Source: Brachionus rotundiformis (taxonomy: Eukaryota > Rotifera > Eurotatoria > Ploima > Brachionidae). From it: a stretch of DNA of 22,635 bases. The stretch lies in assembly GCA_016802295.1 (NCBI GenBank), contig JAESIW010000027.1, positions 8,402 through 31,036 on the forward strand. The letters are read 5' to 3'. Position 1 is the first letter of the stretch; every line of letters begins with the position of its first letter. The notes below the pieces were generated by a model. The model ran no database searches and was not told the DNA's origin. It was given only the letters and a program-made list of their open reading frames with translations. Positions 9,552 through 19,085 of this stretch are shown here, piece by piece. The translations under genes and the position numbers were made by a program.

Positions 9552-10190
9552 ATGAACAATATAATAAGTAAGTTTACCAGTTTTTCTGAATTATTTTTTT
9601 CAATTTTTTTGAGTCATTTTTCATTTATTTCCTTAAATGAAACAAAATTAGATAATTCTAATCCCTTCTCTTTTTTTTATAGTTCTAATTATTTATTAAA
9701 GCGTAAAGATAGAAATAGGGATGGTGGTGGTTAACTTGTTTTGGTTAAGAAAAATTTAAAAATTCTAAATTGTAATTTCTTTGATCTATTTGAAGCTATT
9801 TCAATGGAATTACAATGCAATAATGAAATAATTAATTTTCTTTTTACCTATAAGCCTCCATCTACTGATAATTTACTTTTTATTAATTTCTTAGAGCAGT
9901 TCATTCTAACAAATGATACCAATAAAAGGCTTGTTCTTGTTGGTGACCTAAATATGGATCATTTAAATGGTGATATTAGGTTTAGGGAATTTCTAAAAAA
10001 CTTCTCTCTAAAAACATTACCAATCAACCAGCAAGAATTGGTATTAATTACAATTCTAAAGATATAAATGTTAAGTTAAGTCATATAGATCATATAATAC
10101 ATTAAGATATTTTTGATTCTATTTCTTGCATAGTAAGATGTCCTTTCAGTGATCACAAATTTCTTTTAGGCTCTTTTTCTGTATCTAAAT
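9552..10190 (+). pseudogene. LINE APE-type endonuclease domain, broken
   Basis: From the ATG at 9552: FISLNETKLDNSN corresponds to the NET/QET block with the metal-binding Glu. RDGGG is followed by a TAA where a V is usual, then LVLVKKNLKI. Next come YKPPSTDN, LVLVGDLNMDHLNG (the GDFN block), a frameshift at about 10030, INVKLSHIDHII, and CPFSDHKFLLGSF carrying the terminal SDH block. All core blocks of the endonuclease are present, in order. The downstream ORF at 10331-10528 (KCPWFDSKLRTLRNYRDLCY) is the linker that usually follows, with the PWF/W-D...R-RD pattern. Confidence 0.8.
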
Positions 10191-10330
10191 CTATGAAAAA
10201 AACTAATTTAAAATATTTTCCATTGATTTCTGATAATAGTATAAGTAAAGTTTTTTTCAAGTAAAATTGGACAATTTTTAATTAAAATTGATTTTACCTT
10301 TATTCAAAAACTTTCCGGAATAGAAGATAA

Positions 10331-11935
10331 ATGGAATTTGTTAAAGGTAATATTTTCCTGTCTATTGATAAATGCTGTCCATTAAAAAAAGCAAAAGATA
10401 GGAATAAACAAAAATGTCCTTGGTTTGATTCTAAATTAAGAACCTTAAGAAACTATAGGGATTTATGCTATCATAATTATTTGAATTGTAAGGATATAAT
10501 TAAATTAAATGATTACAGGGAAGCTTGAAGAGATTTCAAAAAATTCAACCGTCTGAAAATGAAACTATATTTTGAGTCCTAACCCTATTTTGAGTCTAAA
10601 TCCTCAAAAGATTTCAAAAATTCCAAAAAATTCTGGAATTTTAATAGGTCATCAATTAAAACTAGAGGAGACGCTGATCTTGACAGTTTTCCAGAAGAAC
10701 TAGTTTGGGATGATTTAAAGGTTAAGTTGAGATGTTTAACAGCTGCTTTACATCTATTGCGTCTTCATCTTTGTCCGGTGAACAAGACTCAGCAAAATTT
10801 ATTTTTGACGGTTTTAAAGAAAAATTATATAATTGCTTTCCAACACCTGGCTTTTCATTTCATGAGTTTTCTATTAATGAAATTAAAGAAGCTTTAAAAT
10901 GAATAACCATCTTCTAGCTCACCTGGATATATTGGTATTCATCCTAAAATACTAAAAGGTCTACCAGAACTTTTTGCTCTCTTACTCCTTTTTCTTTATA
11001 ATGAACGCTTGAGATTAAAATCTATGCCTGATAACTGGAAGTGAGCGATTGTTAATCCTTTATTTAAAAATAAAGGTATTAAATCAGATATTAATAACTA
11101 CACGGCTATTTCAGTTCTCTCTCAAATTGCAAAATTGTTTGAAAGATAATTGGCTCGTCAGAATCTCAAGCTATTTTGAATCTAATAATATATTTTTTAA
11201 TGGACAGCATGGATTCAGACCTGGACATTCATGTCAGACTTGATTTCATGAATATCTTAGTGAATTAAATCTTGCCAAAGAAAAGAAACTTACTACCTTA
11301 TCACTTTTTATTGACTTTAGAAAAGCTTTTGATGTGATTGATCCAAATCTTCTTCTCTTGAAATTATTACTATGGATTTGACAATAATTCTTTAGGTCTT
11401 CTTTCAAATTATTCTGTCAATAGATCTCAAATAGTTCATCTTGGAAATGAAAGATCAAAACCTACAGCTTTAAAGTTAGGTGTTCCACAAGGTTCAGTCC
11501 TAGGTCCTCTTCTTTTTCTGATTTTTATTAATGATTTTCCTTATCTTTTAAGAATATTTTATATAAAAATGTTTGCTGATGACACTACAATTAGTCACTC
11601 TGATAAGGACCTAGAAAGTGTTTTGAAAAAATTTTCGGGTAGCATTCACTATCTTAGTGATTGGTGTTATTTTAATAAGGTTGATATTAATTAGTCAAAA
11701 ACCTTTTGTATGATCTTTTCAAATAGAAAAACTATTATTCCTAAAATGATTAATCTTTGTGGAATTGAAATAAAAGTTGTTGATGAAATAACTCTTTTAG
11801 GTTACAAAATAGATAAAAATCTTAATTTTTCTAATTTTGCATGTAGTATCTCATTAATTGTAAATAAAAAATTATTCAGCATTAAGAGACTTCTCTATCT
11901 ATCAATATCTTTAAAAAATATAGTTTTTTAAGACG
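10331..11935 (+). pseudogene. LINE reverse transcriptase with N-terminal linker, broken
   Basis: After the linker and a damaged stretch, RT blocks appear in order: SPGYIGIHPKILKG, MPDNWK followed by TGA, AIVNPLFKNKGIKSDINNYT, AISVLSQIAKLFER, QHGFRPGHSCQT, LFIDFRKAFDVIDPN with the first catalytic Asp, LGVPQGSVLGPLLFLIFIND, and FADDTTISHSDKDLESVL with the catalytic pair at 11572-11583. C-terminal SDWCYFNKVDIN, a TAG, then KTFCMIFSNRK and EITLLGYKIDKNLNFS follow to TAA at about 11931. The PQGSVLGP and FADD blocks with xLGYxID are typical of jockey/CR1-like elements. Many stops and shifts show no activity is possible. Confidence 0.85.
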
Positions 11936-12190
11936 TTTATATTACCTTATTTTGACTATTGCTCGACTCTCTTATGCTATTACTCAAAAGAGGCAATAAT
12001 TAAATTGGCTAAGAGTTGATTAGCATTGAAATTGAATTGGATGTGGTGAAATTAAAATGTTTTAATCGGAAAATGCAATTCTTGAATGCTGCAAATACTT
12101 GTAAATTATGTAAATTTTATAAGACTAAAACTTTTATGATTGACTTATAAATTTCCAAATATAATTACTAAAAATAAATTATAATCAATA

Positions 12191-12314
12191 ATTTTTCATA
12201 GTTCTACTTTTTTTTTTTACACTTCTTCATTTAAACCGTAATGCGTCCAAATACCTACCCGAATTATCTCCGCCTCAATGATGCAAGGATCTTAAATGTA
12301 GGAGGCTATCTGCT
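12191..12314. other. 3' flank of the second Tc1-like transposase
   Basis: It contains a T-run and AATGATGCAAGGATCTTAAA-type sequence. It would be the 3' end of the minus-strand Tc1 element, but I could not match it to an inverted repeat on the other side. Confidence 0.35.
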
Positions 12315-13060
12315 TCACAATAGTAGACCACCTTTTGCATCATAACAAGCACGAATCCGTTTTGGCATTGATTCAACTAATTTTTTCACATATTCATCAG
12401 GTACATTTAGCCATTCCTTCAGAAGTGTCGATTTTAATTGTTCGATTGAGGTCAACTTTGTTTCTACCAATTTTGCATCAATATATGACCATAGGTTCTC
12501 GATAGGATTAAGATCGGGTGATCTGGCACACCATGGTAAACCAAGGATCATCTCTTTGGTAAAAAATATCAACAGATGCCATAAGTTCATTTTCTAACGT
12601 TTCCTTATAGTTATATTGAGGGAAGAGATTCGCCCCTCATATATACGACAGCATCCTGTACCTTTAGCGCTGATGCATCCCCATATTCCTGCGGATACAC
12701 CACCACCTTGTAGAGTTGGTACAACAAATCTTATGTCGTATTTTTCTTTTCTTAACCTTTTTACTAAAACCCATGTTTTCCTATTAAACACCTCAAAATT
12801 TGATTCATCACTAAAAATTACCATTCCCCAACGTTCAAGTGTCCAATTCAGTCTTTCTTTACACCATTTTAATCTTTTGATTCTATCCGATGCCGTCAGC
12901 AATGTCTTTTTAAGAGCTGTAAAGAGACTATGTTTGCAAAGAGAATGATATGCAAAATGTACAAACGCATGGAATAAATAGTAACAAGCCATTTGCACAC
13001 GCGATGAAATAGAGTAAATTGATCGAAACTTCATTAACTTCTCAAGACAGAGATGGTACC
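12315..13060 (-). pseudogene. Tc1-like transposase, N-terminally truncated with internal deletion
   Basis: Minus-strand reading gives KKTLLTASDRIKRLKWCKER, LNWTLERWGMVIFSDESNFE with the first catalytic Asp near 12807, RKTWVLVKRLRKEKYD, SAGIWGCISAKGTGCCRIYE, then a frameshift near 12590. The last block, LPWCARSPDLNPIENLWSYI with the third acidic residue near 12510, and a C-terminal MPKRIRACYDAKGG end at 12315. Between them, in another frame, VDIFYQRDD runs straight into PWFTMVCQ. The stretch that should hold DNAPCH and the following helix (about 25 residues) is therefore deleted. The N-terminal DNA-binding domain is missing or unreadable beyond about 13060, where plus-strand helicase sequence begins. 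It differs clearly from the Tc1 copy at 3442-4594. Confidence 0.85.
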
Positions 13061-13071
13061 CAAATTGTTGA

Positions 13072-13529
13072 TCATTAGGCAACTTTGATATACAAGAGAA
13101 TCGACCAAACGATGAACACAATTACGATGACGAAGCAGATGTGCAAAATTAGCCTGAAAATAACAATAATAATCAAGTCGAGTATGATGAGATAAGAACT
13201 TACGAGGGTAAAAAATATGTAAGTTCAATCGAAGCGTTTAATAAGATTATTGTTTACAAACGGTACGAATTGTCTCACACGATTCGGCGGCGGTGGTACA
13301 GGCAAGCCTTTTCTGATTAAAGTAAATTTCTAAGACAAACATTTTTATTTATATGATTATTTTTTTTATCGAGTGATTATACCAAATGGTTAAACAGCGT
13401 GGCATGACGATGATAGCAACAGCTTTTACTGGAATTGCAGCATTGTTGCTAATTGATGGTGGCCGGACTATGCATTCGCCGTTCAGAACCCCATTCCAGA
13501 TAATATGGGGTCGAACAGACACAAAATAG
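13072..13529 (+). pseudogene. PIF1-like / Helitron helicase fragment, frameshifted
   Basis: Plus-strand reading gives an acidic, Asn-rich lead (NDEHNYDDEADVQN, a TAG, PENNNNNQVEYDE), then YVSSIEAFNKIIV, the block that precedes Walker A in PIF1 helicases. After a frame change come LFTNGTNCLTRF and GGGGTGKPFLIK (Walker A, 13286-13306). After another frame change at or before 13386 follow MIATAFTGIAALLLIDGGRT and MHSPFRTPFQII, which is PIF1 motif Ia. Walker B and later motifs are absent, as the sequence breaks off into another repeat at 13611. The Rep domain of a Helitron is not adjacent, so this may be Helitron or a free PIF1 gene. Helitron is favoured because Helitron Rep-side relics occur at 16.5-17.9 kb. 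Confidence 0.75.
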
Positions 13530-13610
13530 ATTGAACAATACAATCTTGTGTCCAACCAACCGTGATTCACTCGAAATATTTGAAGTAAATTTTCAACGTT
13601 TACAAGGGCC

Positions 13611-13746
13611 AAAAAAATTATTATATTATGGGAAAATTTCCATGGCAACTCTTTATTTTTTAATAAAATAAAAATATTTATCTTTTACCATAGTTATTCC
13701 GAATTTTTTTTTAGATATTTTTCCATTTTAAAAATAAATTTTTTTA
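13611..13746 (+). repeat. 136-bp upstream block, left copy (inverted partner 15431-15567)
   Basis: The block runs from AAAAAAATTATTATATTATG through GGAAAATTTCCATGGCAACT and TTTTACCATAGTTATTCCGA to TTAAAAATAAATTTTTTTA. Its reverse complement is at 15431-15567 with only a handful of differences. It ends 33 bp before the glycosyltransferase ATG at 13779, so it may contain that gene's promoter or be an inserted repeat. Confidence 0.8.
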
Positions 13747-13778
13747 AGTTAAATTGTTTTTTTAAAATTTAAATTCAG

Positions 13779-14614
13779 ATGATTCGTTTGAGAATTTTTG
13801 TTTTTATTTTTCTTTTATTATTAATTCCTCTTAAAAATATCTTAAAATTTATCAAAGCGAATTCTTCTAAAGAACAAATGAAGAAGAGAATTCATTAATA
13901 TAATTTTTTGCCTATTACGACATTTCAAGGGAAGGACGTCCAAAAGAAACATATTTAAAATGGCTGAATCAGACAATAAATTTAAATTCCCCGTTGGTCT
14001 TTTATACATCAGCGGCTCTTAAACCTTATATAATGGCAATATTTGAAGGGAGAAAAAATTTTGTTGTTTTAGTAAAAGAAATAAACAATTCAATTTATTA
14101 ACAAAAAGAACAAAATATTTTACGAATCTTATCTTCTTATTCATATAAGAGAAATATGCAAGACTCAAAACGAATTGAATGTATTCATCCATTATACGCT
14201 ATTATACAATTTTCTAAACTTTTTTTTCTCGAAAATGCTGTTGATTTTAATCATTTCCAAACAGAATTCATTTTTTGGGTTGATGCAGGCATATCCTAAT
14301 TTTTTGGTAATTTTAATCTAAAAAATAAATTAAAAGGAAGGTCACTTATTTCTAATAAGTTTTATATTTTAATTGAAAATAAAAGAGCTTTTAAATATTT
14401 AAGATTTATAAATTAATTGTCAAATGATATCTTGTGAAGTTCAACAAATTTTTTTGTTGAAGGAGTAATGGGCGGATCAGTTGAAATTGTAAAAAAAATA
14501 AATTAGAATTTACTTCATATCTGGAAAGATATGTAACTAAAACGAGTAATTAATAATGAACAAATTACCCTAAATTTATAAGATTTTAAAGAACCGAAAT
14601 TACTTTTCTATTGA
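13779..14614 (+). pseudogene. type II membrane HtrL/YibB-type (WlaTC/HtrL) glycosyltransferase, interrupted
   Basis: The ATG at 13779 starts MIRLRIFVFIFLLLLIPLK, a signal anchor, and is in frame to a TAA at 13896. From 13913, in another frame, the HtrL-type domain is read: YYDISREGRPKETYLKWLNQ, NSPLVFYTSAALKPYI, a TAA at 14099, RIECIHPLYAIIQFSKLFFL, FQTEFIFWVDAGIS, a TAA at 14297, then FFVEGVMGGSVEIVKKIN, VINNEQITLNLYDF and a final TGA at 14612. In HtrL/YibB proteins FWxDAGIS is the conserved metal or nucleotide-binding-like block and INNEQ is near the end. Length (about 275 residues) fits the family plus an anchor. There are at least one frameshift and about six in-frame stops, mostly TAA with one TGA and one TAG. 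Substrate unknown; a Golgi location is inferred from the anchor. Confidence 0.75.
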
Positions 14615-14927
14615 ACAGAACTAATTTTATAAATTTGAGTGAGTTTTTTAATTTTATTACATAATTTTTTTTATTTAAACCCGAGCAAAATATCAAAAAA
14701 ATTATTGGTTTTTATTAATTTTTTATTAATTTCAAAGTTAAAATGTCCTTTTTTAATTATTAAAATAAATCATTATTTTCATACAAATAAACTCGTTAAT
14801 ATTCAAAAAAAAAAAAAATATTGCGTAATGAATTAATATTTTTCAATATTAAATTATTTTCCAAAATGTAGTAACAGTTCGAGGCGGTCACATTGTTCAC
14901 TACTTTTCCCAAGTCGAGTTCGTGTTC
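14260..14927 (+). repeat. long inverted duplication, left (uninterrupted) arm
   Basis: Positions 14398-14927 match the reverse complement of 19437-19966, and 14260-14395 match the reverse complement of 22500-22635. I found no mismatch by eye and no length difference (coordinate sums constant at 34364 and 36895). The arm includes the second half of the glycosyltransferase relic, its 3' flank and the last codons of a convergent ORF. The match reaches the window edge on the right, so the full arm is longer than seen. The dinucleotide TA at 14396-14397 marks the empty site of the transposon in the other arm. Confidence 0.92.
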
Positions 14928-15409
14928 TTCTTCTGGGCTTTCATAATTTCATTTAGTCAAAAATCCGAAATTGATGCTTTGGACCCTGCTTGTGTTCGTT
15001 CAATTTGGTCCAACTCGAAAAAGTTTGATTTACTGCTTCTTCTGGTGTTACAATACGCAGAAATCCTACTTTAAAACGATCAAATCTATTTTCAAAATCG
15101 TGTATAAATTAACAATTTGTCTCAGGATAGTATTCTCGTTATAACTTATGGTTATGCAAACTCATTAAGATTTGTCCTTGTCCTTAGAAAAAATGGCTCT
15201 ATTACTGTCAGCCATGCGTTTCCTGAACACGTCTGAAGGCGTTGTGGCGAAGAGCCCGACAGAAGCGTAGATCTATTGATCGCTGAAATGTCTAAAATGT
15301 TTGATTCATGCTCGTGCTCAAGCATATACTAGTTGTGCACCTCAAACTTTCGATCAATTTTATCATCCAACTTATCTACTCCTTGAGTAACGGTTCTAGT
15401 ACGGGGCAT
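14900..15409 (-). pseudogene. broken gene of unknown function with a repeated segment
   Basis: An ATG at 15409, 22 bp after the 136-bp upstream block, begins MPRTRTVTQGVDKLDDKIDR and reaches TAG at about 15330. Beyond it, in another frame, IYASVGLFATTPSDVFRKRM and ADSNRAIF (about 15265-15175) align with FPDVFSKGMDDSNGAIF of the unknown gene at 6596-7380. Next comes a clean open stretch of about 50 codons (about 15105-14955) with NRFDRFKVGFLRIVTPEEAV and NQTFSSWTKLNEHK, then a frame change to LNEIMKAQKKNTNSTWEK and TAG at 14900. The last nine codons lie inside the inverted-duplication arm. I do not recognise the family; several breaks make it a pseudogene or a multi-exon gene I cannot resolve. 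It is convergent with the glycosyltransferase. Confidence 0.4.
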
Positions 15410-15430
15410 TGACTCTTTATTAAAAAAATA

Positions 15431-15567
15431 TAAAAAAATTTATTTTTAAAATGGAAAAATATTTTAAAAAAAAATTCAGAATAACTATGGTAAAAGATTA
15501 ATATTTTTATTTTATTAAAAAATAAAAAGTTGCCATGGAAATTTTCCCATAATATAATAATTTTTTT
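15431..15567 (-). repeat. 136-bp upstream block, right copy
   Basis: Inverted copy of 13611-13746. On the minus strand it precedes the ATG at 15409 by 22 bp, an arrangement like that of the left copy before the glycosyltransferase ATG, although the two ORFs are unrelated. Confidence 0.8.
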
Positions 15568-16077
15568 TCAAATTTATGCTCTAAATTTGATCAATCTCTC
15601 GAATGCAGATGGGTACCCCTAAACAAAATTAAAATTAAAACTTTAGAATAAATAATTAAATAAAAAATTTTTATTATTTTAAATAAATTATTGAAAACCA
15701 TTAAAAATTTCAAAAAATTCCGTATGTAGACCCCAACCCCATCATTATCGTATCCGAGTCTGCCTTGACGATTAGAGCAAAATAATGAGTGTTAACCAAT
15801 AAGTATACTCTCCATTATACCGAACAACTAATATTTAGAGATTACATTCAGAAGAAGACGACCAAGCTATTTTTTTTTTCACAAGAAAAAAACTTAACCA
15901 AAAATGCTCGCGTATAATTTTTTTTAATAAACTAATTTCTTAATCTATAATTTGACTGAATTGAATTTAATCGAATTGTAATAATATATAATCATAAATA
16001 ATTTTTTATTCACTAATTGATAAAAACTATTAAGTTTATGATCATAAAACAATCATGTCAAATAATGGCTAATAAAT
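15568..16077. other. no gene recognised
   Basis: AT-rich sequence with a short pyrimidine/purine patch (GACCCCAACCCCATCATTAT near 15730). I find no ORF or repeat I can support. Confidence 0.4.
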
Positions 16078-16430
16078 GTGTCAAGATTCAATATTGATTT
16101 GAATAAATTAACCATCGAATCAATCGGGATCAATCGGCTAAAGTCGGTAACCAATGCAAATATTTTGATGATAAAACAACGGACAAAAATTTTAAACAAA
16201 AAAGGTGAATATTTTGAGACCGTATGCACTAAGTTATGGTTTAACAACCCAACTAAATGGTAACAGTAGTCAACCCCATGTCTAACCAATCCAGTCCAGT
16301 GTTTCAAAACCTCAAAGCTTCCAATAATCAATTTGCCTTTTGATAAATCAATACCATCAAATTCTAGCTCGAAACCATCAATTCTCATCAAAACTCAAAA
16401 CCAAAGCTCACCTATTTCACAATGAACATC
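16078..16430 (+). other. possible coding stretch, identity unknown
   Basis: Plus-strand frame from about 16078 reads SRFNIDLNKLTIESIGINRL, QRTKILNKKGEYFETVC and KLWFNNPTKW, then TAA, then a Ser/Pro/Lys-rich run LPFDKSIPSNSSSKPSILIK to about 16420. There is no ATG. The antisense frame (16053-16391, minus) is also open and I cannot exclude it, but the plus composition is more protein-like and the same strand carries Helitron pieces downstream. It could be the N-terminal part of that element. Confidence 0.3.
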
Positions 16431-16540
16431 ATCTGAGAAACGTTCTAATGAAGTAAAAAAGTTAATTTTAGTTCAAAATAAATTGATTGGTTGATTCAGT
16501 ATTTTTGTTAGGTAAATTATCAAAGTGATAATAACGAATC

Positions 16541-17612
16541 CGACTCGATTCTTTACAGCAAATAAACAAAGTATTTACCTATTTAATTAAAAATTACCCT
16601 AACCCATTAATATTTTTAACATCATCTTTGATTGAACCGTCATCGAGTGTCAACATATCACAATAACATCTACTTGAATACACCCTTAACACCCAAGATT
16701 ACTCGTCTTTGACAACTAGAACCCTACCCTCAACACAACCCTTTTTAAATAATGATGAGAACAGCAGTTTAAGATTTCGAACATATGTACAAGTCATGAA
16801 TAACCGCAAAATATCTAAAAAAAAAATACAAAAAAAAAGAATTTTGAATCAAGAGATAAATGAAACAGGAAATTATTTTTGACTCCTATTCTTAGTAACA
16901 AAACTTTGAAACAACTATTTTTAAGGAAAACCATAAAAGATACCTTAAAGATTTCAATTGATACCAAAATGGACCCGTTCATAAACAATTATGGGCAAAC
17001 TAGAAAATGAAAAAATTTTAAAATGAAATGGATCAATTAAAACAAGTCTATTGCACAAATTGTAATGAGATTTGGACTGCGAAAATTGCCTATTGTATGC
17101 AGTGTAAGATAGACAATGTGAAATATTTTAGGTCTAATGATATGGTTCCTGGAATAGATGATCTTGACCCTGACTTCAAAAAATGTTTTGAGGATTTGAC
17201 AATGATAGAAGAAATGCTTATTTCAGTGTGTTTGGAGAATGATTTAATTCAAACTTAAGTTGAAAGTGATGAAAACGAGCCTATTTAAGACGATAAAAAA
17301 AAAGCATTTAATTTTGCTATCGCATCTCAACAGTCATTGAATGAATATCAGACAGACTCTATATGTTCCCTAGTACTTTATTCTCAAACAAACTTTAAAT
17401 ATACCCGATGAAAATTTAGATCAGGACTCTATAGAATTATTCAATTGTTGTCAACGCCATGTTTGTCGTTTAAACGGCTATTGAAAATCAAAAAAGGATA
17501 GTAAATGTAGATTTACATACCCATTCGGCCTTCAAGAAAAAACTAAAATAGTGTTTGTTAAGACCAAAAATTCTGTAAAAGCCGAAATTAAATTAATAAG
17601 TTAAAGTTTAAA
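16541..17612 (+). pseudogene. Helitron-like protein, N-terminal and Rep-proximal region, broken
   Basis: An open stretch from 16541 includes YTLNTQDYSSLTTRTLPSTQ, FRTYVQVMNNRKISKKKIQ and ends in TGA at 16880. From ATG 17028, VYCTNCNEIWTAKIAYCMQC is a CxxC...CxxC finger followed by FRSNDMVPGIDDL and FEDLTMIEEMLIS, the pattern NDMxPG...LTxIEEMLI found at the N-terminus of Helitron helicase proteins (DUF6570-like). After TAA at 17256 and frame changes, LFNCCQRHVCRLNGY, TGA, KSKKDSKCRFTYPFGLQEKT and NSVKAEIKLIS correspond to the CxxHxC...CRFxFP region upstream of the Rep motifs. The plus copy then stops matching at about 17600, where an inverted copy takes over. It is a multiply broken Helitron relic. 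Confidence 0.7.
17497..17593 (+). repeat. 97-bp inverted repeat, left arm (partner 17786-17882)
   Basis: The arms are equal in length without indels (coordinate sum 35379) and differ at about ten positions. Both encode the same Helitron segment, from DSKCRFTYPFGLQEK to KNSVKAEIK, in opposite directions across a 192-bp spacer. Confidence 0.85.
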
Positions 17613-17654
17613 TTTAGTTCACGTGAATCAATTACAGTCGAGATCAAAACATAA

Positions 17655-17882
17655 TTAACGACGAATAATATAGTGGTTCGCTAATTGCTGCCTATTAATT
17701 AGTATTATTTGCAAATCGACATTACCACGCCAATGATGGCATACTAATCGATTATGCATGTTCATATAATAATCGTTTCTCATTTATTTAATTTCGGCTT
17801 TTACAGAATTTTTGGTTTCAATAAACTCCATTTTTGTTTTTTCCTGAAGGCCGAAAGGGTGTGTAAATCTACATTTACTATC
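17655..17882 (-). pseudogene. Helitron Rep-region fragment, inverted relative to the plus copy
   Basis: The minus strand reads DSKCRFTHPFGLQEKTKMEF, ETKNSVKAEIK, a TAA, then MRNDYYMNMHNRLVCHHWRG and NVDLQIILI to TAA at 17655. RNDxYxNxHNRLVxxHWRxNVDLQII is a strongly conserved Helitron block just before the Rep domain proper. This copy keeps the block that the plus copy at 17405-17612 has lost. With only one stop it is better preserved than most relics here. The rest of Rep and the helicase are absent. Confidence 0.8.
17786..17882 (-). repeat. 97-bp inverted repeat, right arm
   Basis: Partner of 17497-17593. Its outer edge (17882) is followed within about 20 bp by the tandem repeat array. Confidence 0.85.
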
Positions 17883-17899
17883 TTATTTTGTATTCTCTA

Positions 17900-19085
17900 A
17901 AAAGTTTTCTTGGCAAATCGAGTGTGCTGATTACGAATATGAACTTGTTTCTTTGAAAAGATGAGAAGTGGAGGAGTGAAGGCAGATTTTAGGCTTTTTT
18001 TAGACTTTGATTGTACTTACAGGGCGTCCTATTCAACTACATAGCGATTTTATGAAAAATTCTGAATTCTGCTTAAAAAATGAGTCAGAAAAGGTATTTT
18101 TCGCACTTTGTCCGTGAAAAGAGCGTGCTTTAGCGGAATCTTACCAAATCTGACCAAATTAGAGCCAAATTGGTCCAGGAATAAAAAAATTCGGTAAAAA
18201 GTGTTTTAATGGAAAATCGAGTGTGCTGATTTCGAATATATAATTGGTTTTTGGATTGGATGTGAGGCGGAGGCGTGAGGGCTGATTTTAGGCTTTTAAT
18301 TGACTTTGATTGAATTCAGAAGGGATGGGTTTCAACGACAAAGCTTTTTAATGAAAAATTCTGAATTCTTCTCAAAAATTGAGTCAGAAAGGGTTTTTTT
18401 CGCGCTATGTCGTTGATAGGAGCGTGCTTTAGCGGAATATTACCACTTTTGACCAAATTTGACTAAATCTGACCAAATTTGAGCTTAATTGCTCCAGTAA
18501 TAAAAAAATTCGGTAAAAAGTTTTTTTTTTTTTGGCAAATCCAGTGTGCTGATTTCAAAAATCAACTCGTTTTTTGGTTAAGATATGAGGGGGAGGCTTG
18601 AGGGCTGATTTTTGGCATTTTTAAAATTTTGATTGAGCTTACAGAGCGTCCCTTTCAACAACATAGCGATTTGATGAAAAAATCTTAATTCTGCTCGAAA
18701 AATGAATCAAAATATATTTTTCTTGTCTTTGAAAGGCGCGTGCTTTAAGCTCATTTGACCGAATTGGAGTTTAAATGGTCAAGATGAATAAAATATGCTC
18801 TAAAAAAGGGGGGGGGGGAATAAATCTGCCGATTACGAATATGAACTTTGTATTTTTATTTGAGATTTGGGAGTGGCGTGAGGGTTAAATTTTGGAATTT
18901 AGCATCGTTTAATAAAGCTTTCAAAGCGTCCCATTAAACGCCATTTTAGCATAAACACTGAATTCTGCTCGAAAAATGGGTCAGAAAAAGTTTTTCTTTT
19001 ACTATATCTTTGAAAAGCGCGTGCTCTAGGCGCATATTACCATTTTTGACCAGATTAGAGCCAAATTGGTCAAGATTCATGAGTA
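17900..19085. repeat. tandem array, four diverged units of about 285-323 bp
   Basis: Unit starts are marked by AAATCGAGTGTGCTGATTAC at 17914, 18212, 18535 and a weaker form at 18820. Each unit also carries AATTCTGAATTCTGCT, AAAAATGAGTCAGAAA, GCGTGCTTTAGCG and a palindrome-like GACCAAATTAGAGCCAAATTG before a poly-A/T tail (AATAAAAAAATTCGGTAAAA). No frame is open through a unit. Unit 3 ends in an 11-G run (about 18808-18818), striking in such AT-rich DNA. This is satellite-like or the tandem internal part of a larger element. Confidence 0.85.

Larger units (their letters stand above)
9552..12190 (+). mobile_element. non-LTR retrotransposon (jockey/CR1-like), decayed, near full length
   Basis: An endonuclease region (9552 to about 10190) is followed by a linker and a reverse transcriptase (about 10890-11935) in the same orientation, the order of APE-type LINEs. 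The 3' part continues with FKTFILPYFDYCSTLLCYYS-like remains to about 11990 and then AT-rich sequence. I cannot fix the 3' end; 12190 is an estimate before the Tc1-like region begins. Stops of all three kinds and several frameshifts show it is inactive. No target-site duplication was found. Confidence 0.8.

Noticed and set aside
12616..12948. Plus-strand ORF of 110 codons
   Set aside because: Antisense to the second Tc1-like transposase.
13034..13228. Minus-strand ORF of 64 codons
   Set aside because: Overlaps the PIF1-like helicase lead on the plus strand, which has clear downstream motifs.
13349..13648. Minus-strand ORF of 99 codons
   Set aside because: The plus strand here encodes helicase motif Ia (TGIAALLL...GGRTMHS), so the minus ORF is its shadow.
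14639..14836. Identical 65-codon ORFs at 14639-14836 and 19528-19725
   Set aside because: They are the 3' flank of the glycosyltransferase relic duplicated in both arms. The identity comes from the duplication, the start is not ATG, and the composition is that of AT-rich noncoding DNA.
16600..16625. CCCTAACCC-like telomere motif
   Set aside because: A single unit within an apparently coding stretch, not an array.
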